Below are positions 1-12,290 of a DNA stretch of 64,000 nucleotides, one piece after another. The notes beneath the pieces are model-generated. The model was given only the letters and a program-made list of their open reading frames with translations. It made no database searches and had not been told where the DNA came from. Position numbers and translations under genes: made by a program. The stretch comes from Castanea sativa (lineage: Eukaryota; Streptophyta; Magnoliopsida; Fagales; Fagaceae): the NCBI RefSeq assembly GCF_040712315.1, contig NC_134014.1, positions 40,661,634 to 40,725,633 of the forward strand, in the 5' to 3' direction. Within the stretch, counting starts at the first letter, position 1; each line of letters begins with the position of its first letter.

Positions 1-840
1 AATGACAATTGAAGTTTTGTAAACATTTGTTAATATTGAAACTAACTAAGGTATCTCCAATGGCGGAGCTAGGATTTTAGCTTGAGGTAGCAAGATTAAA
101 ATGCAAGATTGAAAGCAAAATTAATTTGAAAGTAACATTAAAAGGCAAGTGAAATTTAAAATTTAAAGGATAAGCATTTGTTTATCAATCATTTATTTGT
201 TTTTTCCATTGTTTAATCCCAAATTTAACAACAATAAATTATTCCTTTCATAAGTGTCTTCTTTTTGTGGTTAGGTTGACTAGAGAAATTGAAAATTTTA
301 GGCATTTTCTTTAGGGATGTGCTGTTCACATATCAGGTTAATCTTTATGTTATTAGCAAAAATCCGAGTGAACATATAAAATATAGCATTTTTCTATTAC
401 AAAAAAGAATAAATTAAACCAACATGCCTTGACATTTGGCAAAATGACAATCCTCGAAATGATATCCCCCCATTGAAATTTGTATAAATGCAACACTTAA
501 GTTTTCACTAACAATTCCCTCAAAAAAAAAAAAAAAAGTTTTCACTAACAAGATATTTCTTTTTAAAAAGGATTCACATTGATTTATACTTACAAAAGGA
601 GGGGAGTGTCATTCATCAGTAAATTAAAAGAAGGAGAGCGTCATTTTCTTCATAATTTGTGTAATAATCTATTGTAAAAATATAAAATTTCATTAGTTTA
701 ATGATTGTTTTAGATTAGGATAGTAACATGGTAGCAAAAATGTGAAAATTGTTGATAAAACTTAGCATTTTACCTAAATTTACTCATAAATGAATTCGCA
801 GCCATTATAGAGTGATGGTGAACCAAAAATTGAAATATCT
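1..840. other. AT-rich intergenic DNA, no gene seen
   Basis: There is no open frame of interest. Around position 60 is a short stretch reading TGGCGGAGCTAGGATTTTAG, a phrase often found at the edge of decayed plant repeats. I take it for repeat debris. Nothing else can be assigned. Confidence 0.5.
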
Positions 841-844
841 TCCG

Positions 845-1470
845 TTCGTCCGTAGTGTCGTTTAAGTCCAGAAAGGTTCTCTTAATATAAAAAGGTTGTC
901 TAGCGTAAAAAGATCATCCCAGTGTAAGAAGGTTGTCCAACATGAAAGAACCTGGATGACCTCCCAACACTTGAAAATTCTCAGAATAAATTTATATTCA
1001 AAAGCTTATAATCCGGACCACATTCCACTATTCTGAAGTATGAGCAAAATCCTTAATTATTTCTCTAACTTCCTACTAAATTCTTAACTTCTAATAACAA
1101 TTGTAGAAGATAAGTCTAAACCTTCTAACTTCTAATAGCAATTATAAAAGATAAGTCTGAACCTTCTAACTTCAATCCACGTTGAGGAAGTTACTAAATA
1201 AGTAAACACTCCAAAGCTCGTTATAAAAAAGACTCATTCATATCAAGTGAAGGTAAGTTTTTACCACTCCTAAAGTTTGAATTATTGAGTTCTAAAGAGA
1301 AAACTAACTTAAGTATCGGAGGGTTCTTGGCCGGTTCGCCCCGGTCACCTTTGATCTTGTGTTTCTTTCTTTTCAGGCCTTCCAAGCAACCAGCCAACCA
1401 CTAGTCCATTGAAATCAGACCATTCAACCTTACTGATTTTCTGTACATCATCAGAAAGGTAGAGAGAGAA
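845..1470 (+). mobile_element. Probable LTR remnant, ends not resolved
   Basis: This stretch reads like a decayed long terminal repeat. A TATA-like TTATAAAAAAG lies near 1221, followed by a leader-like segment with GTATCGGAGGG and a GC-rich CCGGTTCGCCCCGGTCACC block near 1333. Upstream is an imperfect tandem duplication of about 60 bp built on ACCTTCTAACTTCTAATA (about 1070-1170). No protein remains. I could not find matching TG...CA ends or a target duplication, so the limits are approximate. Confidence 0.4.
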
Positions 1471-1479
1471 AGTTTCACT

Positions 1480-2907
1480 AGAATAAGAAAGTTAAAAATG
1501 AATCTTCTATTCAAAAAACTGAAGCTAGTTATCTAGGGGAAGCTTAAATTTTATTAATGCTTTATTGTTTCCTTTGCTTGGTTACTATCTAGCATAATGG
1601 ATATCAACGGCAGCTTCAATTAAAGTAGTTTCATGAGTTTAGAAATTTAATTGACAAAATTATAAACTATCTTAATGTAAAACATTACTCCTATATAAAG
1701 TCTCAGTCTTTTTATGTAATTTTCTCAATAATTTAAGACTCAATGGCTTCAATTTCTCAAAATCTTTTTCCCACATTTTTGTCATATATCTTTTGTAATG
1801 AACTTCTATCGCGGCCTTATAAAAGGTGTCTTTACCTAATAGTATTTACATAACTGTTAAGATCGTATGGAGTTTTTAGAGTAATATTGTCATGGAGTTC
1901 TTAAAAAATCATATATATTTGTTTTAAAATGAGTGAACTACATTTACCAACATTTTCTTTTAAAAAAAATGTTAATTATCACTATTTTGATATTTATTTA
2001 AATTATTGATGATGTGACAAAATCTATTTCACTCAATTTAAAATAAATGGATTAGATTTTAGACTCTATAGTAGAGTTACCATATGTATTCTTTATAACA
2101 AATTTGCAATTAGTACATTATGCCTATGGTCTTTGGTAATGATTCCATGTTACCTAGTAACTAAAATTATTAGAAAAATTTTATTTAAACCTTATTTTTA
2201 GATGGTATAACAACTAACAAATTGCATATCAAAAAAAAAAAACTAACAAATTAAACCCCATAATTTATGGGATTTAAGTATTTAACAAAATAAACCTCGT
2301 AGTTTCAAAAACTGATAAATTAAATTTCAGCTTATATCAAACCTTAAGCACAATATCATTCCACTCTTTCAAAATTCAACAGATAATTTTTCATAAATCC
2401 CTACCGGAATTGTTGAGGCTCGGGCTTTCTCATCTAGCTCTAATCTGTGATTGTATAGATTATACTATTAATTAATTATTAATCACTTTTGGTCGACAAA
2501 AGCTTCATTCAAATACGTACCAAATAGTACGAAATATTATAATAGTAAGATGGCGTGAAGAATTGTTCTTTTAATAATTTTTTATTTTAACCGACTGTCA
2601 ATGGACATGCAGAACACGTGGGTGAACAGTTGAATTATTCTGGTCATACTCGTACCTACCTTATCATGCAGGAACCCCTAATTTATCCTGTGCAAATTGT
2701 AGACCACAGTAATTAGGCCATGTATTTGGACATTATTTAACGAATAAGACTAGAAACATTAAAAATTTAGTTTATCCAAAAAAAAAATTGTAGAGACATG
2801 CATTAAAAGAATTTCACTATTAATTTCCTAGCCCCAAATAATAAGAGTATTCATGTTAATTCGTGCAAAAATTTTTATTTATTTTTGTACGATCATTGAC
2901 CCATTAT
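1480..2907. other. AT-rich intergenic DNA, no gene seen
   Basis: Low-complexity, AT-rich sequence with stops in all frames. No motif, repeat boundary or coding stretch could be supported. Confidence 0.5.
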
Positions 2908-3284
2908 TGATAGGACCATGAGCCAAGGGTCCGATATCAATTACATAGTAGGCCCAGTCCATAATGCTTGAGAGATTGGTCGGATTGGTTAATTCCCGAG
3001 GTCTGTTCTTGTTCAGGGCCTGATTTGGGAGCTACCTCGGTAATGTCTTGGGGGTATTGTCACTGAGCAACATTTGGTGTCTATTGTAAGTCCCAAAGCC
3101 TGGAATTCTTTTTTTTGAAGTGGGACCCAAGTGCGTCAGGAATAATCCTAAAGAGCCCCACTTGCACGAAAAATACTAAAACTAATCATTTCAACTCCAC
3201 TAAGGGAGGGTATAAATGGGGAAAGAAGAGGAAGAACGGGGGAGGGTTAGACATTAGAGACTACCGAACTAGAGAACTACAAGC

Positions 3285-3346
<62 letters not shown>

Positions 3347-3501
3347 TAGCAGCTTAGAAGGGAGAAGAAGGAACCAAGTCACAAGTATTGATTTTGTTTC
3401 AAATGAACTTCCCATTGTAGGATATCCACACACCCACAATAACAAATAAGTTGTAAGCCCAATATAGGAGTTAGCCCATTAACCAAAAGTTTGGCCCTCA
3501 C
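2908..3501 (+). mobile_element. Probable solo LTR (TG...CA)
   Basis: The segment begins TGATAGGACC and ends GGCCCTCACA, the TG...CA form of an LTR. Flanking 5-mers are ATTAT on the left and ATTTT on the right, a target duplication with one mismatch. Inside, TATAAATGGGG near 3211 is a good TATA box, followed by a (GA)n tract that would lie in the transcribed leader. No internal retrotransposon sequence adjoins it, so it looks like a solo LTR left by recombination. An open frame at 3115-3357 is only the GA repeat read in frame and is not a gene. Confidence 0.6.
3296..3345 (+). repeat. (GA)n microsatellite
   Basis: An uninterrupted GA dinucleotide run of about 50 bp inside the probable solo LTR. 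Confidence 0.9.
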
Positions 3502-5100
3502 AATTTTAATATAAAAACCTATTTTTTCTATTTTACATCATCACTTTTTAAAAATACCAACATCGTCATATTATCCATTCTAAATTCTTTTTCATTAAAA
3601 TATCATATTTTTCTTGAATTTTTTAATAGTTTTTTCTTGACATACAAGTGATACAAAAACTAATATTCACTTTATTCCTTCATCCTTGGATTACGTAAGA
3701 AAAAAATAAAAAACTAAATGTAAAATGAATAGTATCAGTATAAATTTATACTATTGAAATAGCAATTTTACAAATTTGGCCATCTTTACTTTGATTAATG
3801 TGGGTAATTTTGGAGCATAGACAAGTAAAATTGAACATTTTTTTTTGTCTATTCTGCACTATCTGTTCTAAAATGCCTCAGTATTATGCTCAAATAATCG
3901 GCTTCACTAAAACAATAAAAATAAAGAAGTGGGCTGTGCAAAAATCAAAACACAAAGCTTTATTACTATTTCAATTTTCATCAATATTATAAACATAATA
4001 ACAATTTCTCAATTTTTGAGGTATCAAATTGTAACTAGTATAAGATTACTTTTACATGAGATTGTGATTAACATTTATTTTATACCAATCACAACTTATC
4101 TCAGCATATACGTAAAAAAAAGTTGTAAATTTTTTTTATATATCTATTCTTTAAAAAAAAAATATATATTTATAAGTGTATATCTAGAATTATTGTTTGT
4201 ATTTTGGCATCTTTAAAAGTATAAGAAGTATATCTTTTAAATAAAAAGACAAATAAATATTATTTAACTAATGTTTAAATATAAAATACCTTGCTTGAAT
4301 TTGCTATCTTACCACCACCCAAAGTGTATCGAGCCGGCCCTATACATACATATATGGGCATACAAAAAATGCATGAAAATCCTTGGTCACACTTTACGCG
4401 TTTCAATTTTATACTTCATCAATGACAAATAAAAATAACAAAAGTGAAAGATAGAATTTTTTTTATTCCACAAGGATATGAACTCCAACTCATATTGTAG
4501 GCCTACATGCATGAGGTTGCACTGTGGAAGAAGATAAGACTCTGTAAAATTCTAGTGTTTAACGAGTGTAGTTAATTTCTCACTTTCTTGACATGCATCC
4601 ATCCATTTATATTAGAATGCAACCAAGTCTAGTCTAGCATTGTCCTCAATTGAGTCTGAAAAACAAGTTCATGGTTTGAATTTTAGGAAGAACACCAACC
4701 AAGACTACGTATTATTGGGTCACAAATTCTTTTCCGTACTCGTTAACACGCGCCCAATATCCTAAATGTGGAATGTTAGACCATCTATTGATTAGTATTC
4801 GCTCAGTTTCCTTTAATTCGTGAGAATCATGACTGCAAGGAGCAAGTTAAAGTCTAACTACGGCATTGAAAATTCAGTTTCCTGTTTTAGATTATATGTA
4901 GTTTGCTATGGTCAAAGAAGGATGAAAGTTCTCATAAGCCAATGAATTTCACCGTCATGTGCTTACTCTCTAATCAGCTAATAATGATGCAAGAAACTAT
5001 ATGAAAGTTCTCACACGCCAATGAATTTCACCTACATTCATGAATATTATATTGCTTCCAATGAATTTTAATATAAACAACAATGTAGTTCTAGTAAATA
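3502..5100. other. AT-rich intergenic DNA, no gene seen
   Basis: AT-rich sequence with small open frames of no recognisable character. A short phrase, CCAATGAATTTCACC, occurs twice (about 4940 and 5020) in a local duplication. Near 4305-4340 is GTATCGAGCCGGCCC, probably repeat debris. The lower end (5100-5362) is the likely 3' untranslated and downstream region of the VQ gene. Confidence 0.45.
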
Positions 5101-5141
5101 AAAATGTAACTCTAGCTTATCTTTGTCTTGGCTGAACAATA

Positions 5142-5147
5142 TTTATT
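5142..5147 (-). terminator. Candidate poly(A) signal of the VQ gene
   Basis: TTTATT on the plus strand is AATAAA on the gene's strand, about 215 nt past the stop codon. The region is AT-rich, so chance occurrence is possible. Confidence 0.3.
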
Positions 5148-5362
5148 TTGCTGGCAAATAGATGGTGAACGGTAACGAGTTCAACCGTATACATGATAAA
5201 AGACAGAGGTTGTGATCTAAATTGTAATTTATGCATTGCAGAAAGAACAAAGGATACTAAAACCAGACTGCTTTGTATATTAAAGCAGTGGAGAGACACT
5301 GGTATATATATAAAATATAATATTTATATATATACACAGAGTCTAAGTGAAAAAAGTGCTAA

Positions 5363-5914
5363 TTAAAGAACCGTGCTTTGTTCCAAACTGGAAAGAGTTC
5401 CTGGACTCATAAGAGGGTAAGAACACCAATTAAGGGAAGAAGGCGACAGATTCATCCCAAGCGAAAACGCAGCCTCTTCACGATCAGATATTTTCTGGGG
5501 TTTCTTTTCCAGAGATGTTAAGTCCTGGTACACTGCTGCAGACAATGGTGGTTTCGATGTCGAACGGTGGAGTTGTGGAGGCACAGAAATGTTTCTGTTA
5601 TACATTAATGGTTGTGTGGAATTGGCAACTTTGAGTTGTGGAGGCGCAACGCTTTGGAGACGCTGCTGAGACTGAAACTCGGTTGCACCAGTGAGCTTTT
5701 GAACGAGGTCCCTGAAGTTGACAGGGTCTACCTTGTATATTCTAGGTGGTGTTGGTGGAAGTGGAGCCACAGGCTTCTTCCATGGCTTTGTGGGTGGCTT
5801 TTTAACCGAATGGAGTGAGGAATTAAAGGGGTGTGGGAGTTTTGCACTCTTTGTTTTTTGAAAATTTTGTGACAGATAAGTGGAAGAGGACGAAGAAGAA
5901 GAATACGCTTCCAT
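5363..5914 (-). CDS. VQ motif-containing protein
   Basis: A 183-residue protein from a single uninterrupted exon, starting at ATG (5912-5914). The diagnostic VQ motif is FRDLVQKLTG at residues 67-76, matching the family pattern FxxxVQxLTG. Before it lies a Ser-rich N terminus (5-11) and a basic, proline-rich stretch (about 38-57). The C terminus has a conserved-looking SPSSLNWCSYPLMSPGTLSS block (about 157-176). In this family the VQ motif binds the WRKY DNA-binding domain, and members act as nuclear cofactors in defence, stress and growth; some are MAP-kinase substrates, which suits the Ser-Pro sites here. Lack of introns and the small size are normal for plant VQ genes. The nearest Arabidopsis member is uncertain, so no symbol is given. 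The gene stands alone between repeats. Confidence 0.9.
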   Translation of the reverse strand: MEAYSSSSSSSTYLSQNFQKTKSAKLPHPFNSSLHSVKKPPTKPWKKPVAPLPPTPPRIYKVDPVNFRDLVQKLTGATEFQSQQRLQSVAPPQLKVANSTQPLMYNRNISVPPQLHRSTSKPPLSAAVYQDLTSLEKKPQKISDREEAAFSLGMNLSPSSLNWCSYPLMSPGTLSSLEQSTVL

Positions 5915-5963
5915 ATTTGGTTTGTGTGAAAGAGATATGAAAATGCATGAAAGTTCTACCTTC

Positions 5964-5972
5964 TATATATAG
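5964..5972 (-). promoter_or_regulatory. TATA box of the VQ gene
   Basis: The gene strand reads CTATATATAGAA about 50 nt before the ATG. A start about 30 nt downstream would leave a short leader of roughly 20 nt. This is the only good TATA box in the near upstream region. Confidence 0.5.
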
Positions 5973-6513
5973 ATTGTTTGATGAAAGATACAAGACAAGT
6001 GAGCATGAGATAAAAGAAAAGACTTCGACTTTTGTGAAGCCCTTTGTGAAAAATTCAAAGTTTGTTTTGTCTTCAGCCGTCGGCGGAATCTGTGATGACA
6101 CACATACATGCAATGTGGTCAAACGCATGGGGTATGACCCTTTTTTTTTAATACATATATGTACATATATAGCCTTTCGTAATTTTCTTTCTTTCTTTTG
6201 CTGTTCTTTTATGTTCAGTCATATGTGTTCATTATTGAGAGGATTAATTAGTGTTTTTTAATGAGAGAAGCTTAATTAGTTAGCTAGCACATAGCAACTA
6301 GGCATAAATAAATTCATTGTTTGATTAAATTAGTGTTCTGTGGGATTAAGAGAGGGGTATTCAGCATTGTTAATATATTTAATAGTAATTGGAGAAGGTG
6401 GTATCTGGTGGGGGTCACAACTAGCCGCCTCATAATATATAGCTTAGTCGTCCTGCTTTTATGTGGCCCTACTTAGAAGTCCTGGAAATGCCATACGTGC
6501 CCTCTTAATTTGT

Positions 6514-6874
6514 GTCCAAAATGGGAATCTATCACAAACTTTTTAGTAAAATATCACCGGTTTAAAATTATTTAGGAATATGACCTTATTTTAAACTAAA
6601 TTTTTAAAAAAATCGCCTTTCAATGAAAAATTTGATTTGACAAAAATTGAATTATAGGTAATAAAACTTAAAAATAAAATAAAATTTATGCATGGAACTC
6701 GAGTTCCATGCAGAAATTTTCAAGAAACTCGATTTTCGGCAAATCGAGTTTTTCATTGAAACTAGATTTTTTAAAAATTGAATTTTAAAACAGGGGTATA
6801 TCCCTAAATAATTTCAGACAATGAAAATTTTGTTGAAAAGTTTTGCAGAAAGGGGTAAAACCCCATTTTTGCCC
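6514..6874. mobile_element. Mutator-type MITE with 9-bp target duplication
   Basis: A 361-bp foldback element. The two halves are inverted copies along most of their length: the left half runs through ATTATTTAGGAATATGACC, and the right half read backwards gives ATTATTTAGGGATATACC. The flanks carry a perfect 9-bp direct repeat, TTAATTTGT, at 6505-6513 and 6875-6883, the size made by Mutator-like transposases. The ends are GTCCAAAATGGG and, reversed, GGGCAAAAATGGGG, alignable with one indel. The centre is a perfect 24-bp palindrome. It has no coding capacity and would depend on a transposase elsewhere. Confidence 0.75.
6689..6712. repeat. Perfect 24-bp palindrome at MITE centre
   Basis: TGCATGGAACTC followed directly by its exact reverse complement. 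It is the loop-less centre of the surrounding foldback element. Confidence 0.9.
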
Positions 6875-6883
6875 TTAATTTGT

Positions 6884-7570
6884 TGTTTTTATCTTTGACC
6901 AAAACTATATAAGAAATCTACAGTTAGATCTTAATGATTTTGATAGTTAAAGATACCATTTGGATTAGCTTCTCTTTGTATGAACATATATAGTTATTTT
7001 ACACTGGATACCTTATTGTCTCTTTCCCGCATACCTAATTCGCACAGGCATCAGTACTGTGTTCCAAATTTTCTAGTAAATTGTCAATGAAGTGTATGGT
7101 ATAGAATCTAGAGATGAGTTTTTGGTTTCAAACTCCATCTGAAGTCTGAACTCAACCAAGACTTTTACAACTTGCCTTTTGCATCCTCTTAATGGTTGAT
7201 GTAACAGTTCGTGTGAGCAATTATGGAAGAATATTGTCAAATACTTTTTTTGTTTTTTGAGAAACAATATTGTCAAATACTTATGGCAGAGCAATTTGAA
7301 AAACATGAAATAGAGAGTTGATGCGAGAGTGGATATTCTTTACACCATAATTAGTTGTTGTTGCTCAACCTAAGGGCAAATCAATCCTTATGACTTATGA
7401 GGCCTGCACACGCAATCTATTGCGATCGGGGATCAAGAAAAAATGGGAATTAACTAGGAGAATTTTTACTTAGGAGTTTTAAGCTTATAAATGGTATTTG
7501 ACGGAAACTTAGAGACAGGTTTTGAGTCAACAAAGGGCAGCTGAATGCGCTCATGATTTCCTGAGAAACA
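6884..7570. other. Intergenic DNA, no gene seen
   Basis: No coding sequence or repeat with clear ends was recognised between the two foldback elements. Confidence 0.4.
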
Positions 7571-7571
7571 T

Positions 7572-7926
7572 ATGGCGGCTTTTTTTTTTTTGCCAAATAT
7601 TCTGTTTTTGTTAAAAAAATTTATTGTGAAATCCCCCAAACTTATTTAGTTATATAGCATATTTTTTAAATTCAAATTTAGCATGCAAACTCGAGTTTCA
7701 AGAAACACTGGAGCTTATTAAACTCAAGTTCCAAACATTATGACAAAAAATTGCTATATAACTATAAAAAAAAATATTCAAGACAAATCAAATTTGAGTT
7801 TGGTAAACTTGAATTTAGTAAACTTGAATTCCAAAAATATGCTACATAACTATATAAATAAGTTTGGACGGATATTTTTGAATAATTTTTTTTGCAAAAA
7901 CAAAGTATTTGGCAAAAAAAGCCAAT
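7572..7926. mobile_element. Foldback MITE-like element
   Basis: Both ends read GGC followed by a T run and GCCAAAT in inverted orientation. The subterminal segments CCAAACTTATTTA...ATAGCATATTTTT (left) and its inverted partner (right, about 7830-7880) pair over some 45 bp. The interior has the same CTCGAGTTTCAAG-type phrases as the element 700 bp upstream, so the two are likely relatives. I found no convincing target duplication. Confidence 0.55.
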
Positions 7927-7929
7927 GTA

Positions 7930-8800
7930 AAGCAGCCAAAACATGTTGTGAAAAATGAAAGCTAAAGAAATGAACTTAGCGTTACCATAGTTTAAACTTA
8001 GACATCAACTATTCAATTGGAAAAATTTTAGATACTTCCGGAGTATGGATAAATTATGCTCACTCTTCTCACATTTATGATGGATCTTATCATAAATTTA
8101 ATAATAAGTGGATCCTACCATAAATATAAGTAGAAAAAACACCATCCATGCTCTTAGAATGCCTCACTGTTACTCAGCCAATTGTATAGGAACTTGTAAA
8201 GTGCAATTATTTCTTAGTAAGCTCTGGCGTCAAAGCAATTATAAGCATTATTATTGTACTCTCAATATAGAGTTATCTTCTTTTCTTTTCCTTTGGTAAG
8301 GACAGACTTGGTCAGTTTTTTTCCAAAATAAGAAACTAAGAACTATCGGTCAAAATTCTGCACCCTTTTTCATATGCATTTTTTCAAAGAGTTTTTTTTT
8401 TTCTTCATTTTGTTTTTTTAAGGTTTGTGTTTTCTTTTCCGCCATATTAAGTACACATACTTTTTCATCTTTGGACAATAATAAATTATTATTAATAATT
8501 ACTGGTAAAAAATTTGCACGTTGATATTTTTTGATTTTTTTAAGGTACTGTTTATGTTTAACATGCTGATATTGTGCAAGTTGTATGTCTCCCACGAGCT
8601 AATCAAGGAAGCACGTGATTTACGGTGGCTGGCTTGAGGCTTCTACCTCCCGTGAACGAATCACGAATCACGGTCACGTGCCCTATTGACTTTGCCTTTT
8701 TTGCTGGGAATTTAATTAAAATTATTTTTAAACCCAGATGTTTTAAAAAAAAAAAAATACAGAGTTCATCATTCATTAGTCATAACAGTGATTTTATGGA
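7930..8800. other. Intergenic DNA, no gene seen
   Basis: AT-rich, with short unremarkable open frames. CACGTG occurs near 8613 and 8673 without any gene beside it. Confidence 0.4.
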
Positions 8801-8817
8801 GAAATTATACCATCTTT

Positions 8818-8975
8818 TAGTGGATCACTTTACTTATCTACCATTCTACTAAAAAACTCACACTTGTTTATAATTGTTGAGTCAATAATCAGTTTTTATT
8901 ATTAAAAAAAAAATTTTAACTCAATAATTTTAAACAAGTGAAATTTTTTAAGTAAAATAGTGAACTATGTCACTT
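8818..8975. repeat. Short inverted repeat, MITE-like
   Basis: CACACTTGTTTATAATTGTTGAGT (left, given here only as a pattern of about 24 bp from 8859) pairs with an inverted partner ending at about 8943, around a poly(A) loop. The arms continue outward less perfectly through ACTAAAAAA. This is probably a small nonautonomous DNA element; ends and target duplication are unclear. Confidence 0.45.
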
Positions 8976-9004
8976 GTTTACTATAAAAACCTTATAATTT
9001 CTCG

Positions 9005-9230
9005 GTTTTATGGGCTTTGGGCGTCTGTGTTTCCTGTCTTATAATTTAATAAGCACAACTAACTAGCGCGTATAGTTTTGGACCTTTTGGTTGTGAGGTG
9101 TGAATTTAAGATTTATTATAAAAAAAAAAAAGGAAAAAAGAATAAGAAGAGATTTTATGGGCTATGGAGGCCTGGATGGGCAAACCTGGGTTTATAGGGT
9201 TTAAGTTGGGCTTTATGGGTTGGGCCTTAG
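9005..9230 (+). promoter_or_regulatory. Orphan cluster of site II and telo-box motifs
   Basis: TGGGCT at about 9011, 9158 and 9207, TGGGCC at 9221, and TAGGGTTT (a reversed telo-box) at 9195-9202. In plants this pair of motifs marks promoters of ribosomal-protein and cell-cycle genes. No such gene follows on either strand, so this may be a stranded promoter fragment or chance. Confidence 0.3.
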
Positions 9231-9239
9231 ACTGCTACT

Positions 9240-12200
9240 CGACCCTATATTTTTAGCCCGTGGAGAATTCCCCTAATTAATGGCAGAGCCGCAGAGCCAT
9301 TTTGAATTTAAAATTTAAAATTTTTTTTATAGTATTTGAATTTTAAATTTTGTCATTCAAAAATTTGAGTTGGTTTCCCCAAAAAATATTGAATTAATGC
9401 GATGAATTTATACATATATGCCAACTGAATCAATGGCTCTTAAAAAACAATTGGCTTACGTAGTCATTAAAAAAAAAGTTGTTATTTTTATTTTTTCATA
9501 TAGAAGTTTTCATTTTTATTAACTGTCCCTTTCTTCATAGTTTTTGTTTTCTTTATGTGAACAAAAATCATTCATTATATTTGATTTTTTTTTAAAAAAT
9601 AATAATTGTTAATTATTTACTTTTTATTTTATATTCTTTGCCCATATGAAGAGTAAACCAGACCATTTTAATATACTTATTAAAATTTAGAAAGATAATA
9701 ATATGTCTTTTAGAGATATAACATCTATATCATGTATGAATTCCATTTTGGATGTGTTTTTTAATCTTTTCATATGTTCATGCACCTTAACAATTTTCTA
9801 TATGCCATTGTAGGATAGGTCGTATTGTATACTCATTTTTCTTTTATATATTTTCTTTTAATGTGCTTTTTTTCATTAATCTTTTAATGTGCTATTATGA
9901 CTAAGATTTTGCCCCCTTTCCTTTTATAGTCTTAGTTTTTTATGCAATTGCAAGTAATGAATGCATGTAGGCTTTTATTTTTCAATGTTTTTTCTTCATT
10001 GCTTCGAATTAATTATTTATCTAATATCCAATTTTAGATTGGACAAAGTGGTTGTCTAACACATTTTCATTTTGTAATGTAGCCTTTAAATATTTAATGT
10101 AAGAGATATATATTAGACTTATTGTTGTAATTTTTTTTCTTTTATTTTTTTAGATTTTAACTAGGAAATAAAGTTGTGCATTTTCTTTAATTAGAGTGTA
10201 TTTAGAAACAAATACCGTTTTCAAATGTCTAATTTTGAAATGCTTAATTATGAAATTTATTTGGAATTTTTCTTAATTTTTTCTACAATTAAATTCAGTG
10301 ATGACCCCAATGCTAGTCTCATAGGTCACTTGCTTCGAAAAAGTTTCACTTCCAACATGGTGGCCAGGGAACGAACCAGCTCTTTGAGCATGAATCACCC
10401 AAAGTTATCTCCTCTCCCTTTTCGACTTGTTTGCTTCCTCACTTCACTGTTTAGTCTTGGTTTATGTCAGTTTTACATTATCTTGCTTTGCCAGACAAAT
10501 ATATTAAGTTCATATAATTTTATTGAACTTGTTAGTCTTGTCATTGCATAGTTATAGGCTTATAGCGTTTGTCAAAGCTGATTGATTCAAAGAATCGAAA
10601 AATATTTGAAAATGTCTTGCTAGAATCTAATTTATTAGTTATTGTGATGACTAGTTACAAGGCCTATGATGTTCCTGATTCTGGTATGTTGTAATTAACC
10701 TTGCTAGAATTACTTGCTCAAACTTGTTGGATGTGTTTAATTATCTGAATCTTGCTACAACTGGATCTGTCTATTTGTTTCTCGATGCATGGGAACGCCT
10801 CGATAACAGTCAAAAGAAAACTCAGCACAAGAGTTTCAAACCTCATCTTGACGTGTAGCAGCACAAAATTTAGAACATTCTTTCAGAAAATAGTCAACAA
10901 TGGATGAGATGGCAGCACGTAAGCTCAAGCTGTAGTGGCAAGTTCAATTATGAACCAAAATTTTTTAAACTTAAACCCAGTAAGAGATGGGATTAGGAAT
11001 TTGCTGAAAGAATAGGTTCCTGGGGTTGGGCCCGTGTCTATTTTGAGGGTGACAGCAATATAAGTACTGTGACAGAATCGAAGAAAGAAAAATATAGGAT
11101 CACTTTTTACCTACAATGTCTCATTCAATTGTCATGCAAAGGCATAAATTTACGCCATCAAAGATTCCCCAAATCGAATAAAGGGATCATATCAAGTTAT
11201 CAACATCCTAATAAGCAATAAATAATAGCAAATGGTTTGAATATCCCTGATTCCCACATACTAATCGCATGGTTGTCGAATGATCAATCATCAAATCATA
11301 ACGCAACCTGGGTCCATTGATTTGACGGTTTTTCTGTCTCTTTATTATGGTTTTTTTTTTTTCAAATTTTGAGCAGTAGATTTGAATGTTGATAATCCTC
11401 TCTCAATAAATGAATGGTCTTTAAGACCATACGAGCACAAATGTTGCCTACTTTTGACCCTCAAAACTAAGCCCAGATTGGAAAACCGAGCCACAGAATG
11501 CATTATTGGTACATTGAAAAACTAATTTGAAAAACTATACGGAACAAATCTTCAAAGATTGGCCTTAACCCACCTCAAATGGAAAAATGAGCTATATTAG
11601 CATAAAAAGAAAGAGAAATATTCTGGTCTGTGTGGCTTCAAAAATAAGAAAAAGAGCTTTTCCACTGATATGGGCCTGGACTGTCATTCAAAGATTCCAA
11701 CGTTAAGGATTCCTTTGCGTCAAGGTCCTTTTCAAACGCAAGCAACATATTAGAGGGAAATCTTTTTTTAGATAGTGGGAGAGAGAGAGAGAGAGGCAAA
11801 GGTTCTAACTTCCAACCAATTGAGGGAAAACTTTATTTACTGTTTCCCCATTAAATTATTGTGTATGATTAAAGTTACAGAAGCAAATGGTGTAGGAAAG
11901 AATAGCACAATGAGCCAAAAGTGTCAAAACTTGAACTATTGTTTTTGTCTCTGCTGTGGGGAGATTAAAGAGCCCAAAGGCCCCCACCCACCCATATCAG
12001 GGTTCAACAAAAACCCCCTTGGAATACAGGAGATACATGCAATATATACCTCATTGAAAAAAATCCACAAGAATATCTTCTAAAATCATGTTGTTGAAAA
12101 CTACAAAAAAGCTCCTATTGATTGATTTACATGTGTATCCTCTGAAATCTAGACAAAATGTCTCACATGTTTCTGCAGCAGCATATAGGTGGACTGGGAG

Positions 12201-12290
12201 GACTTCCCTCACAAATTGGAGTCACAAAACTGAAGGCACATGCTATACCAGTTAAACCCACTATTCAGTGAAAGGCAGCTCTCTCAGCTT
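9240..12290. other. Long intergenic stretch, no gene supported
   Basis: About 3 kb without a coding region I can support. A 108-codon open frame near 10225-10551 has no recognisable motif. The base composition around 10300-11050 is less AT-rich than its surroundings and could be an old gene remnant, but no protein similarity is evident to me. A short GA run lies at 11778-11794. Confidence 0.4.

Noticed and set aside
10225..10551. 108-codon plus-strand open frame
   Set aside because: No motif, no promoter, AT-rich start, and composition like the surrounding non-coding DNA.
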